Below are positions 53,220-62,462 of a DNA stretch of 64,000 bases, in pieces. How positions within the stretch are numbered: position 1 is the stretch's first letter; every line of letters begins with the position of its first letter. Under the pieces are notes generated by a model, which saw only the letters and a list, made by a program, of their open reading frames with translations, was not told the origin of the DNA and did no database searches. Location of the stretch: the NCBI RefSeq assembly GCF_018138145.1, contig NZ_CP073104.1, positions 1,116,001-1,180,000 of the forward strand, written 5' to 3'. Made by a program: the position numbers and the translations under genes. This stretch comes from Pseudomonas sp. SCA2728.1_7. GTDB lineage: Bacteria; Pseudomonadota; Gammaproteobacteria; Pseudomonadales; Pseudomonadaceae.

Positions 53220-55152
53220 CATCCGCCTGTTGATCGTCGATGACAACGTCGCCACCCGCTACGCCTTGCGCCGACGGCTGGAGCGTCACGGCTATGAGGT
53301 GCTGGAGGCCGGCACGGGTGGCGAGGGGCTGGCGCTGATCGACAGTGAAGCGCTCGATGCGTTGATCCTCGACGTCAATCTGCCGGACATGAGCGGTTTC
53401 GACATCGTGCGAATTCTGCGTGCGGACACTCGCACAGCATTGCTGCCAGTGATCCACGTCTCCGCAGCATCGATCCAGACCGGTGACATCATCACCGGCC
53501 TCGACGCCGGGGCCGACGCCTATCTGATTCACCCGGTCGACCCCGACGTACTGCTGGCGACCCTGCGCACGTTGCTACGGGTGCGCGATACGGAAAACGC
53601 TCTGCGCGAAAGTGAAGCGCGGTTTCGCGAGATTTTCGCCAATGTGTCGGCGCCGATCGCGGTGCTCGATGCCAGCCTCAAGGTGCACGAATGCAACCAT
53701 GCCTTCGCGCAACTGATTCTCGACAATCAAGACCCACTAGCCCTGCGTGAATGCTTCGCCGAGGATCAGAGCGCCATCCTCAATGAGCTGCGCCTGCGTC
53801 TGGTCGATGGCGAGCGCTGGAAAGGCACGCTGAACATGCGCGTGCAGGGCGAGATTCGCGAGACCGAGTGGCAGATTTCCCCGTACCGCACGCCCGAACT
53901 GAGCCTGGTGTTCGTCGAAGACGTCACCGAGCACCGCCACCGCGAACGCTCGCATCTGGCGCGCCTCGACGACACCACCACGCAACTGGCCAAGGAAACC
54001 GCCGAACGCGTGCGCGCCGAGGCGCAGTTGCTGCAAGTGCAGAAAATGGATGCGCTGGGCAAGCTCACCGGCGGCATCGCCCATGACTTCAACAACCTGC
54101 TGACCGGCATCATCACCAGCCTGGAGTTGATTCAGAAGCGTGTCGCCGACGAGCGCCTGGACAAGGTGCAGTTCTACAGCGAAGCGGCGCTGAATTCGGC
54201 GATGAGTGCCGCGTCCCTGACCCATCGCTTGCTCGCCTTCGCCCGGCAGCAGCCGCTCGATACACGGCCGGTGGACATCAACGACCAAGTCCGCTCGCTG
54301 GAAGAATTGCTGATGCGCACCATCGGTGAGCGGATCACCCTCAAGCTAGAGCTGACCAGCAAACCGGCGATCGCCTTGGTCGACCCGGTGCAACTGGAAA
54401 GCGCGGTATTGAATCTGGTGATCAACGCCCGCGATGCGCTGCCGGCGGGTGGCAATATCTGGGTCAACACCTACGCCGCATACTCCCACGGCGACCCGAA
54501 TCTGGCCGATGGCGCTTACGTGGCGCTGTCAGTGCGTGACGACGGTACAGGCATCGAGCACAACGTCATAGACAAGGTCTTCGATCCGTTTTTCACCACC
54601 AAACCATTGGGCCAGGGCACCGGGCTGGGGTTGTCGACCATCTATGGTTTTGCCCGTCAATCGGGTGGCGACGCGCACATCCGCAGTGTCGCCCGGCGCG
54701 GCACCGAAGTGACGATCATGTTGCCGGCCACCACCGACCCGACAGGCGCCGACATCCCTGCGCCAGTGGTCGATCCGCAAGGCACTGGCGAGCATGTGCT
54801 GATAGTCGAGGACATGCCGTCGGTGCGCATGTTTGTCACGGAAGTGCTGGAGGACGCCGGTTATCGCTGCACCCAGGCGGCGGATATCGAAACGGCGCTG
54901 GAGCGTCTGCAGAATGATCCGTCGATCAACCTGCTGCTGACCGACGTTGGCCTGCCGCGCATGAGCGGTCGGGAGTTGGCGGATGTGGCGCGGGGTTGGC
55001 GTGAGGGGCTGCCGATTCTGTTTATGACCGGGTATGCGGAAACGGCGATCAATCGCCAGGTGTTTCTCGGCAGTGGCATGGACATGCTGGTCAAACCGTT
55101 TCAGATCAGTGAATTATTGGATAAGGTCCGCCGCACCCTTGATGGTGCCTGA
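53209..55152 (+). CDS. Hybrid histidine kinase with receivers at both ends
   Basis: This 647-aa protein has an N-terminal receiver (1-120; LLIVDDN, phospho-acceptor D55 in LILDVNLPDMSG), PAS (about 135-245), HisKA with His in LTGGIAHDFNNLLTG (about 290), HATPase (NARDALPAGG, DDGTGIE, GTGLGLSTIYGF), and a C-terminal receiver (about 530-645; LIVEDMPSVRMF, LLLTDVGLPRMSG). It overlaps the preceding kinase by 11 nt. No DNA-binding domain is present, so output needs another regulator. Confidence 0.92.
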   Translation: MKRDIRLLIVDDNVATRYALRRRLERHGYEVLEAGTGGEGLALIDSEALDALILDVNLPDMSGFDIVRILRADTRTALLPVIHVSAASIQTGDIITGLDAGADAYLIHPVDPDVLLATLRTLLRVRDTENALRESEARFREIFANVSAPIAVLDASLKVHECNHAFAQLILDNQDPLALRECFAEDQSAILNELRLRLVDGERWKGTLNMRVQGEIRETEWQISPYRTPELSLVFVEDVTEHRHRERSHLARLDDTTTQLAKETAERVRAEAQLLQVQKMDALGKLTGGIAHDFNNLLTGIITSLELIQKRVADERLDKVQFYSEAALNSAMSAASLTHRLLAFARQQPLDTRPVDINDQVRSLEELLMRTIGERITLKLELTSKPAIALVDPVQLESAVLNLVINARDALPAGGNIWVNTYAAYSHGDPNLADGAYVALSVRDDGTGIEHNVIDKVFDPFFTTKPLGQGTGLGLSTIYGFARQSGGDAHIRSVARRGTEVTIMLPATTDPTGADIPAPVVDPQGTGEHVLIVEDMPSVRMFVTEVLEDAGYRCTQAADIETALERLQNDPSINLLLTDVGLPRMSGRELADVARGWREGLPILFMTGYAETAINRQVFLGSGMDMLVKPFQISELLDKVRRTLDGA

Positions 55153-55191
55153 CCACAGCTTCACAGGGATTAATGTCGAACACAGATCCAA

Positions 55192-55280
55192 TGTAGGAGT
55201 GAGCCTGCTCGCGATAGCGGAGTGTCAGCCACAGATGAATTGACTGACCTGGCGCCATCGCGAGCAGGCTCACTCCTACA
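55192..55280. repeat. REPIN downstream of the stressosome operon
   Basis: Arms TGTAGGAGTGAGCCTGCTCG (from 55192) and complement (to 55280). Confidence 0.93.
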
Positions 55281-55323
55281 GGGGCTCTGTGTGGACAGAT
55301 AACGTGTTCACACCACAAAAACC

Positions 55324-55345
55324 TGTGGGAGCGAGCTTGCTCCGG
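55324..55345. repeat. Single REP half-site
   Basis: TGTGGGAGCGAGCTTGCTCC without a nearby inverted partner; it is of the GGGAGCG subtype, while the adjacent REPIN is GGAGTGA. Confidence 0.8.
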
Positions 55346-55383
55346 GCGGCGTTCCGACGAAGACGTCAGCCCAACCAACCCAA

Positions 55384-58017
55384 CTAGCGGCTCAAAGCCC
55401 GAGCCAGAAACGGCGCAGTCTTGCTCTTCTTGCTCGCCGCAACCTTCTGCGGTGTACCCGCGACCACGATTCGGCCGCCCTGATCCCCTGCCCCCGGCCC
55501 GATGTCGATCACCCAGTCACTCTGCGCCACCACGCGCATTTCGTGTTCGACCACAATCACCGTGTGCCCCGCCGTGACCAGCGTATCCAAATGCTCCAGC
55601 AACCGATCGACATCACGCGGATGCAACCCGGTGGTCGGTTCGTCCAGCACGTACAACGTCGCGCTGCGCTGGTTGCGCTGCAACTCGGTGGCCAGTTTGA
55701 TCCGCTGCGCTTCACCGCCGGACAGCTCCGTGGCCGGCTGGCCCAGGCGCAGATAACCCAGGCCAATATCGCGCAACACCTCCAGTGACCGACGAATCCC
55801 CGGTTGCCCGGCAAACACCGTCACCGCTTCATCGACGGTCAATTGCAGCACTTGGGCGATGCTCAAACCCTCCCAGAGAATCGCCAGCGTTTGCGGGTTG
55901 TAGCGTGCGCCATGGCAGGTCGGGCACGGCGCATAAACACTTGGCATGAACAACAATTCAACACTGACAAAGCCCTCACCTTCGCAGGTAGCACAACGGC
56001 CCTTGGCGACGTTGAAGGAAAACTGTCCGGCGTCATAACCTGCGGCCCGAGCTGCATCGGTCGCGGCGTAGAGCTTACGGACGTTGTCGAACAACCCGGT
56101 GTAGGTCGCCAGATTCGAGCGTGGCGTGCGGCCGATGGGCTTCTGGTCGACCTGCACCAGTCGCTTGATCGACTCCAGCCCGGACGTAACCTGGCCGCTG
56201 CTGACCTGCGGTGCGTCGTCTTCGAGGCTGAGTTCTTCCGGCTCGCTCTCCACCGTCGGCCGCCCCAACTGCGCGCCGACCAGTTCCAGCAAGGCCTGAC
56301 TGACCAGACTCGATTTGCCCGAGCCGGACACGCCAGTCACCGAGGTGAAGCAACCCAGTGGAAATTCGGCGCTGAGGTTATTCAGGTTGTTGCGGGTGAT
56401 GCCCTCGAGTTTCAGCCACGCCGTCGGTTTACGTGCCGTTCTTGTCTGGCGTTGCGACTCGGCAAACAGATAAGCCCGCGTCTGCGACGCTTCGATCTCG
56501 ACCAGACCTGCCGGCGGGCCGCTGTACAGCACCTGACCACCCTGCTCGCCCGCCGCCGGACCCACGTCGATCAGCCAGTCAGCGCGGCGCATGGTTTCCA
56601 GGTCATGCTCGACCACGAACAGCGTGTTGCCGTCAGCCTTCAAGCGTTGCAAGGCCTCGAACAACGCCTCGCCGTCGGCCGGGTGCAAACCGGCGGAAGG
56701 TTCGTCGAGCACGTAGATCACCCCGAACAATTGCGAGCCCAGTTGCGTCGCCAGGCGCAAGCGCTGCAATTCGCCCGACGACAGCGTCGGCGTGCTGCGC
56801 TCCAGCGCCAGATAACCGAGGCCCAGATCGGTCAGGGTGCTGACCCGCTCCAGCAGATCCTCGGCAATACGCTGCGCCGCCAGGCGTTTTTCCAGCGACA
56901 GATTTGGCGTGTGGCGCACATCCGGCGCGCTGCCGTGGCCGCTGGCACCATGGGCCACGCGTTGTTGACGGGCCTCGCGGGTTTGCGCGTGGCTCAAGGT
57001 CTCGCCGGTTTCTTCTGCGTGTTCGAGGTAACTGGCCGCCGCCACCGGCCGTAATACTTCGGCCACTTGCAGTAAAGGCATCTGCGACAGCTCACCGATG
57101 TCATACCCGGCAAACGTCACCGACAACGCTTCACGCTTGAGGCGTTTGCCGTCGCATAACGGGCAAGGGCTGCCGAGCATGAACTGTGAAACGCGCTTCT
57201 TCATCAGCGCACTTTGCGAATGGGTGAACGTGTGCAGGATGTAGCGTCGCGCACCGGTGAAGGTGCCCTGATAACTCGGCTCCATCTTGCGTTTGAGGGC
57301 GACGCGGGTTTCTTCCGGGGTCAGCCCGGCGTACACCGGCACGGTCGGGGTTTCTTCGGTGAAGAGAATCCACTCGCGTTGCTTTTTCGGCAGCTTTTTC
57401 CACGGGATGTCGACGTCGATGCCCATGGTCACGAGGATGTCGCGCAGGTTCTGCCCCTGCCACGCCAGCGGCCAGGACGCCACCGCGCGCTGGCGGATGG
57501 TCAGGTTCGGGTCCGGCACCATCAGCGCCTCGGTGACTTCATACACCCGCCCCAAACCATGGCACTCCGGGCACGCGCCTTGCGGGGTGTTCGGCGAGAA
57601 GTCCTCGGCATACAACATCGGTTGCCCCGACGGATAACTGCCGGCGCGCGAATAGAGCATACGGATCAAGCTCGACAGCGTGGTCACGCTGCCCACTGAC
57701 GAGCGCGTACTCGGCGTGCCGCGTTGCTGTTGCAGGGCCACGGCCGGCGGCAGGCCTTCGATGGAGTCGACATCCGGCACGCCGACCTGATCGATCAGCC
57801 GTCGCGCGTACGGCGCCACCGACTCAAAGTAACGGCGCTGGGCTTCGGCATACAAGGTCGAGAAGGCCAACGAGGATTTGCCCGAACCGGACACGCCGGT
57901 GAACACCACCAGCGCATCGCGAGGAATGTCGACATCGACGTTTTTCAGGTTATGTTCACGGGCGCCGCGTACCCGAACCATGCCGGTGGGCGCTTTGGAG
58001 GTGCGTTTGGAAGTCAT
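55384..58017 (-). CDS. UvrA-like ABC ATPase (UvrA2/DrrC class)
   Basis: This 877-aa UvrA paralogue has two ABC ATPase halves: Walker [11 protein letters not shown] near residues 40 and 565, signatures [11 protein letters not shown] and [11 protein letters not shown]. Zinc-type Cys pairs are [24 protein letters not shown] and CPTCHGARY. It is about 65 residues shorter than housekeeping UvrA and seems to lack the UvrB-binding insert, as in class II UvrA. Such proteins are linked to drug or DNA-adduct tolerance. It has its own leader and a repeat-only downstream region. Confidence 0.9.
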   Translation of the reverse strand: MTSKRTSKAPTGMVRVRGAREHNLKNVDVDIPRDALVVFTGVSGSGKSSLAFSTLYAEAQRRYFESVAPYARRLIDQVGVPDVDSIEGLPPAVALQQQRGTPSTRSSVGSVTTLSSLIRMLYSRAGSYPSGQPMLYAEDFSPNTPQGACPECHGLGRVYEVTEALMVPDPNLTIRQRAVASWPLAWQGQNLRDILVTMGIDVDIPWKKLPKKQREWILFTEETPTVPVYAGLTPEETRVALKRKMEPSYQGTFTGARRYILHTFTHSQSALMKKRVSQFMLGSPCPLCDGKRLKREALSVTFAGYDIGELSQMPLLQVAEVLRPVAAASYLEHAEETGETLSHAQTREARQQRVAHGASGHGSAPDVRHTPNLSLEKRLAAQRIAEDLLERVSTLTDLGLGYLALERSTPTLSSGELQRLRLATQLGSQLFGVIYVLDEPSAGLHPADGEALFEALQRLKADGNTLFVVEHDLETMRRADWLIDVGPAAGEQGGQVLYSGPPAGLVEIEASQTRAYLFAESQRQTRTARKPTAWLKLEGITRNNLNNLSAEFPLGCFTSVTGVSGSGKSSLVSQALLELVGAQLGRPTVESEPEELSLEDDAPQVSSGQVTSGLESIKRLVQVDQKPIGRTPRSNLATYTGLFDNVRKLYAATDAARAAGYDAGQFSFNVAKGRCATCEGEGFVSVELLFMPSVYAPCPTCHGARYNPQTLAILWEGLSIAQVLQLTVDEAVTVFAGQPGIRRSLEVLRDIGLGYLRLGQPATELSGGEAQRIKLATELQRNQRSATLYVLDEPTTGLHPRDVDRLLEHLDTLVTAGHTVIVVEHEMRVVAQSDWVIDIGPGAGDQGGRIVVAGTPQKVAASKKSKTAPFLARALSR

Positions 58018-58048
58018 CGACCTGCCTTGGTGAAGGAATGTTCTACGT

Positions 58049-60160
58049 TCAGCTACCGAGCACCACCCGAATCATCTGCAACATGGCTTCCGGGCTGTAC
58101 GGTTTGCCAAGCAAGTGCGTGTCAGGGCTTAACTGGTGATTGCGCGAAATGATGTCGCGGGTGTGCCCGGAGGTGAACAGCACCGCCACCGGCGGCGTCT
58201 GCACCTTGGCCCAGGCGAACAGATCGGAGCTTTTGATCAGCCCCGGCATGACCACGTCGGTGAAGATCAGGTCGACCTCGACACCTTCGAGGAGCATTTG
58301 CATGGCCGCATCGCCGTGGCCGGCGGTCAACACGCGATAGCCCTCCTCGCGCAACAATTCCACCGCCGAAGTCCGCACGGCGTCGTTGTCCTCGACCACC
58401 AGAATCGTCTCGTGGCCGCCGCTCTGCTGCCTTTGCAGATTGGGCGCCTCATCAAGGATCGGCCGCAGGCTGCGCGGAAAATACAGCTGCACCCGCGTGC
58501 CCTCGCCGAGGGTACTGGCGATCTCGACGTGGCCGCCGCTCTGTTTGACGAAACCGAACACCATGCTCAGGCCCAGGCCAGTACCCTGGCCATCGGCCTT
58601 GGTGGTGAAGAAAGGTTCGAATACCTGCTCGAGAATTTCTGGCTCAATGCCGGCGCCGCTGTCACTGACGGCGACTCGGACAAACTCGCCGGGGATGATG
58701 CCTTTACCGGCACAGAACTCGCGATCGAGCCGCACATTGGCAGCGCTGAGCGCAATGGTGCCCTCACCCCTCATCGCATCACGGGCGTTGATCGCCAGAT
58801 TGAGAATGGCGTTTTCCAACTGGTTGCGGTCGACGTTGATATGCCACGGCTGCTGCGGCAACTGCACGTCGATCTGAATGGTTTCACCCAGCGCTCGCTG
58901 CAGTAATTCGCCGACACCTTCGAAAATCTGTCGCGGGTTACACACTGCCGGCGACAACGGCTGGCGCCGGGCAAACGCGAGCAATTGCGAGGACAGCTTG
59001 GCACCGCGTTCGACCGCCGCCAGCGAGGCACTGACCCGGCGCTGCACATTGGCGTTGTTCGGCTCGTGACGTGCAAGCAGATGCAGATTGCCGGCGATCA
59101 CTTGCAGCAGATTATTGAAGTCGTGAGCGACGCCGCCGGTCAGCCCGCCAATCGCTTCGAGCTTCTGTGATTGGCGCAACTGCTCTTCAGCCGCCAGCCG
59201 CGCCTCGACTTCTTCGCCGACGCGCTGTTCGAGGTTGCGGGTAAATTTGAGCAGGGATTCTTCGGCAATCTTGCGTTCATGAATGTCGATCAGTACGCCG
59301 GGAAAGCGCAACGGTTTGCCGTGTTCGTCAAACTCGCAACCGCCACTGGCCAACACCCACAGATAACTGCCGTCACTGCGCCGGACGCGATATTCGGCGT
59401 TATACGGCTCACCGGTCTGCACGGAGTGGGCGACGCGCTCTTGGACCCAGGCGTGGTCATCGGGATGGATACGCGATTCGGCAATGTCCTGGGCCAGATT
59501 GCTCAGGTCATGATCCGGCGGATAAGAAAACGTGCGGGCGAACCGTTCGTCTGCCGACAACGTGTTGTTTTTCACGTCCCAGACAAACGAGCCAAGCAAA
59601 GCGCCGGCATTCAGCGCCAGACGAACCCGCTCGTTGTCGGCGCGATAGGCCTTTTCAGCGGCCTGACGGCGGCGCTCGGAGTGCATGAATTCGGTGGTTT
59701 CCACCACCATCGCCATCACCCCGGCCGGCACGCCGTCATCGTTGGCGACGGGGCTGTAATACAAATCCATCCAGACGTCTTCGGGGACGCCGTCGCGCAA
59801 CAGCACCAGCTCTTTATTGCGAAAGGACAAGGTGCCACCCGCCAGGCAAGTGTCAACCACATGTCGATTGAACTCGGCGACCTCTGGCCAACCCAGTTCA
59901 ACCGGCGAGCCGAGCAGGTACGGATGGCGACCACCGGCGAATATCGAATAGGCATCGTTGTAGATCATGTAGCCGGCGCGGCCCCAGAGCATGACCATCG
60001 GCAGCGGCGACGCCAGCATCAGTTGCACCGCGCTGCACAGGCTGGCCGGCCAGCTGTTCAGCGGGCCAAGTTCGGTGTGGCTCCAGTCGAACGCACTGAT
60101 GCGCCCGGCCATTTCGCCTTTCCAGCCCTCACAACCATGGCTATCGGATAAAAACTGCAT
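58049..60160 (-). CDS. PAS-containing hybrid histidine kinase
   Basis: This 703-aa cytosolic kinase has two PAS-type domains (about 25-165, including PMVMLWGRAGYMIYNDAYSIF, and about 185-300, GSFVWDVKNNTLSADERFARTF), a coiled linker, HisKA with His in LTGGVAHDFNNLLQV, HATPase (NARDAMRGEG, DSGAGIE, GTGLGLSMVFGF) and a C-terminal receiver with Asp in LIFTDVVMPG. The stimulus is unknown. It is a separate transcription unit. Confidence 0.92.
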   Translation of the reverse strand: MQFLSDSHGCEGWKGEMAGRISAFDWSHTELGPLNSWPASLCSAVQLMLASPLPMVMLWGRAGYMIYNDAYSIFAGGRHPYLLGSPVELGWPEVAEFNRHVVDTCLAGGTLSFRNKELVLLRDGVPEDVWMDLYYSPVANDDGVPAGVMAMVVETTEFMHSERRRQAAEKAYRADNERVRLALNAGALLGSFVWDVKNNTLSADERFARTFSYPPDHDLSNLAQDIAESRIHPDDHAWVQERVAHSVQTGEPYNAEYRVRRSDGSYLWVLASGGCEFDEHGKPLRFPGVLIDIHERKIAEESLLKFTRNLEQRVGEEVEARLAAEEQLRQSQKLEAIGGLTGGVAHDFNNLLQVIAGNLHLLARHEPNNANVQRRVSASLAAVERGAKLSSQLLAFARRQPLSPAVCNPRQIFEGVGELLQRALGETIQIDVQLPQQPWHINVDRNQLENAILNLAINARDAMRGEGTIALSAANVRLDREFCAGKGIIPGEFVRVAVSDSGAGIEPEILEQVFEPFFTTKADGQGTGLGLSMVFGFVKQSGGHVEIASTLGEGTRVQLYFPRSLRPILDEAPNLQRQQSGGHETILVVEDNDAVRTSAVELLREEGYRVLTAGHGDAAMQMLLEGVEVDLIFTDVVMPGLIKSSDLFAWAKVQTPPVAVLFTSGHTRDIISRNHQLSPDTHLLGKPYSPEAMLQMIRVVLGS

Positions 60161-60294
60161 CGACTGACTCAGTGTCCTTAGGTGGTTGCCCGATAAATCG
60201 CGACGCCATAACGACGCGACGCCCGTCTGTTTCGAGCGTCTGCAGTCGTATTGGTTTCATATGAGGTATAGCCGATTTCATTCCCGCGCGGAGA

Positions 60295-60984
60295 CTAGAC
60301 CCCGATCAGGTGCTTGAGCGGATGGTAGCCAGTTTTCATCTTCGCGGCGACGTCGAGAATGGCCTTCTCGATGCCGTTGAGATGGGTGCAGGTCAGCTCG
60401 ATGGCGGCGCTCTGATTGCCGGCTTCGATGTACTCGATCAGGCGCAGGTGTTCGTTGTCGCGGCAGACTTCATGGCTGTCGTCATCCAGCGCGGCGGCGT
60501 ATAGCGAGGCGCGGGAGATCAGCTTCTGGAACCAGTCGAGCAGCACCGGGTTATTGAGGCTGCGCGCCAGTTTGATATGGAACTCGCCGAGCAGATGAAT
60601 CAAGCGTTCATGATCGCCCGCCGCGTGGGCTTCATCTTCCAGCAGCAGGTGTTCGCGCAGGTCGTGCATCGCCGCGCCGTCCTTGCGCCGGCACAGTTCG
60701 GTGACGATGCCGATCTCGATCAGCCGGCGGGTTTCAAACAGCGAGCGGAGCTCTTCATTGCTCGGCAGCGACACCGATGCACCTTTATTGGGCTCGGTGG
60801 TGACCAGCCCATCGGCCTCCAATTGCTTCAATGCCGCGCGCACCGACGTGCGGCTGACATTGAATAACTCGGCCAACGAGGCCTCGCCCAGTTTCATCCC
60901 CGGGCGCAACGAGCGCTTGCTGATCGCCTCGTAAACCCCTTGGTAGACGCGGTCGACCGTGGTTTCCGGTTTCTTCTCGGTCAT
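60295..60984 (-). CDS. GntR/FadR-subfamily (FCD) transcriptional regulator
   Basis: This 229-aa regulator has an N-terminal winged HTH (YEAISKRSLRPGMKLGEASLAELFNVSRTSVRAALKQLEADGLV) and a C-terminal FCD ligand-binding domain (about 90-215; ETRRLIEIGIVTELC, LLGEFHIKLARSLNN, EHLRLIEYIEAGN). FCD regulators usually control a neighbouring catabolic operon for an organic acid. The only neighbour left upstream is a gene fragment (61085-61269). Confidence 0.92.
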   Translation of the reverse strand: MTEKKPETTVDRVYQGVYEAISKRSLRPGMKLGEASLAELFNVSRTSVRAALKQLEADGLVTTEPNKGASVSLPSNEELRSLFETRRLIEIGIVTELCRRKDGAAMHDLREHLLLEDEAHAAGDHERLIHLLGEFHIKLARSLNNPVLLDWFQKLISRASLYAAALDDDSHEVCRDNEHLRLIEYIEAGNQSAAIELTCTHLNGIEKAILDVAAKMKTGYHPLKHLIGV

Positions 60985-61084
60985 TCGAACACTCCTTTAG
61001 CGTCAGGCAACCAGCCCCTGGCGATGCCTGGCCATGGAAAAGGGCGGCAGACGCAGGTTAATCCGGGCCTTGGCAAATTGCATT

Positions 61085-61269
61085 CATATATTGCATACCG
61101 ACGGAGGATGGCGCTGAACATCGGTCAATTGGGCCTGGATGCGATCGGGCGCATGGGTGGCCATGGCTATGCGCGAACCCGCGATTACTCCGATCTGCCG
61201 ACCCGCTCGTTGCAAGCGTGGACGGAAGCACCGGGCGGTGGCGAGCGGTTTTGGCCGGCCGCGAAATAA
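61085..61269 (+). pseudogene. Remnant of a gene 3' end, divergent from the GntR regulator
   Basis: An open frame ending at 61269 encodes about 50 residues, NIGQLGLDAIGRMGGHGYAR...LQAWTEAPGGGERFWPAAK, that look like a protein C-terminus with no matching N-terminal part. GGAGG directly abuts an ATG at 61109, too close to serve as its SD. A weak resemblance to the C-termini of DIM6/NTAB flavin reductases was considered but is not secure. It is probably the residue of a deletion. The rest of 60985-61406 holds the regulator's promoter region and a REPIN. Confidence 0.5.
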
Positions 61270-61292
61270 CCCAGAAGAGAAACGCATTCCCC

Positions 61293-61381
61293 TGTAGGAG
61301 TGAGCCTGCTCGCGATAGCGGTGTGTCAGGTGTCGATGTGTTGTCTGACACACCGCTATCGCGAGCAGGCTCACTCCTACA
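61293..61381. repeat. REPIN between the gene remnant and the lipoprotein triad
   Basis: Arms TGTAGGAGTGAGCCTGCTCG (from 61293) and complement (to 61381), with nearly symmetric spacer ends GCGGTGTGTCAG and CTGACACACCGC. Confidence 0.95.
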
Positions 61382-61406
61382 GGGGGTTTCTGCCGCAGCT
61401 GACAAT

Positions 61407-62066
61407 TCAGTCCGTGCCGTACTTCGGCGAGCGTGGGCCGTACAGCAGGCCTGCCCGGTGTCCGGCCGAGAGCAGACGATTGCTCGCCACGCCGGCGATC
61501 GGGTAGCCGGCATCGGTGGCGCTGTTGATGACCTGCTTCACAGCCGCCGTGATCAGCATGCCGATCAGACCGCCACCGCCGTTGTTGCCGCCCTCTTCGC
61601 TCGACGCCCGCGCCGAACCGGTCCACAGCGTCGTGCCGCTTTTCAGGTCAACCAGTTTTGCCGTCGCAGTGACCGCAGTTTCGCTGCTGATCACCATGTA
61701 ACGCGTACCGTATTCGGTCACGGTGATGTACAGCGCCGCGTCCGCACCGAAGATGTCCCTCAGTTTGTTTGCCGGTGCCTGGTGGATATCGTCCGGGGTG
61801 GTCAGGCCATTCTGGCGGAACGTCTCGTCAACCAGCGTAATCGGCAGCACGTAATAACCGGCTTCCGCCAACGGAAACGTCACCTGCGACAACAGGCTGT
61901 ACGACGCCTTCACGTCCGGCGAAGTGTTCAGCGGTGGCAGCACCAGAATGGTCTTCGGCCGCGCCTGTTTGTAGGCCGCGTAATCCACGGTCTTGGGCGC
62001 GACGCAGCCACCCAGCACAGTCAGGGCCAGACCGGCGGCCAGCAGTTTCAAGGTACGCGCAATCAT
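61407..62066 (-). CDS. DUF799 (GNA1162-type) lipoprotein
   Basis: This 219-aa outer-membrane-type lipoprotein has a signal peptide with lipobox LGGC (C21). The body matches the DUF799/GNA1162 family (KTILVLPPLNTSPDVKASYSLLSQVTFPLAEAGYYVLP), related in fold to TolB/CsgG-type N-terminal domains. It is the third gene of a coupled triad with the DUF4810 and CsgG-like genes; its ATG overlaps the upstream stop. A role in an outer-membrane assembly or secretion complex is inferred from this linkage. Confidence 0.9.
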   Translation of the reverse strand: MIARTLKLLAAGLALTVLGGCVAPKTVDYAAYKQARPKTILVLPPLNTSPDVKASYSLLSQVTFPLAEAGYYVLPITLVDETFRQNGLTTPDDIHQAPANKLRDIFGADAALYITVTEYGTRYMVISSETAVTATAKLVDLKSGTTLWTGSARASSEEGGNNGGGGLIGMLITAAVKQVINSATDAGYPIAGVASNRLLSAGHRAGLLYGPRSPKYGTD

Positions 62067-62434
62067 TTCGCGTCTCCGCTCTTGGCGTTCTTGAGCAGAA
62101 AGTCCATGTACGTGCCGGACTCGGGGAACAGGGTTTTCTCGGTGTTGAACTGCTGCACCATCTGATCGTCCTTGCCCATGCTCAGATAGAGCAGGCCAAG
62201 GTGCGCATGGTAGCCCGGCGGTACGGCTTTGCCGGTGGAGCGGATTTTCTGCAGGTCACGTTCCAGCGCTTCGGCCTGGGCTTCTTTCGGCTCTTCGCCT
62301 TTGAAGTATTCGTAGACCTGGGGTTCGTAGCCTTCCCATTGGTACAGGGTTTGCGGGCCGGGGGCACAACCGGTCAGCAAGGCGCTGGCGGCCAGCGTCA
62401 GCGCCATCAGCGAGCGCGACAAAGTCAGAGTCAT
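62063..62434 (-). CDS. DUF4810 lipoprotein
   Basis: This 123-aa lipoprotein has lipobox LTGC (about C24) and the DUF4810 body (LYQWEGYEPQVYEYFKGEEPKEAQ...VPPGYHAHLGLLYLSMGKDDQMVQQFNTEKTLFPES), a TPR-like segment. The start MTLTLSRSLM at 62434 has AAGGAGCAACACCC upstream and fits a lipoprotein signal better than the extension to 62485. Middle gene of the triad. Confidence 0.9.
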   Translation of the reverse strand: MTLTLSRSLMALTLAASALLTGCAPGPQTLYQWEGYEPQVYEYFKGEEPKEAQAEALERDLQKIRSTGKAVPPGYHAHLGLLYLSMGKDDQMVQQFNTEKTLFPESGTYMDFLLKNAKSGDAK

Positions 62435-62462
62435 GGGTGTTGCTCCTTGCAATGGGCGTCGA

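Noticed and set aside
55106..55378. A 90-codon minus-strand ORF across the REPIN
   Set aside because: Its sequence is the characteristic REP translation (VGVSLLAMA, RYREQAHSY) and has no independent support.
60940..61269. A 109-codon plus-strand ORF overlapping the start of the GntR gene
   Set aside because: The N-terminal half is antisense to the regulator and its promoter; only the last about 50 codons look protein-like, so it is treated as a remnant.
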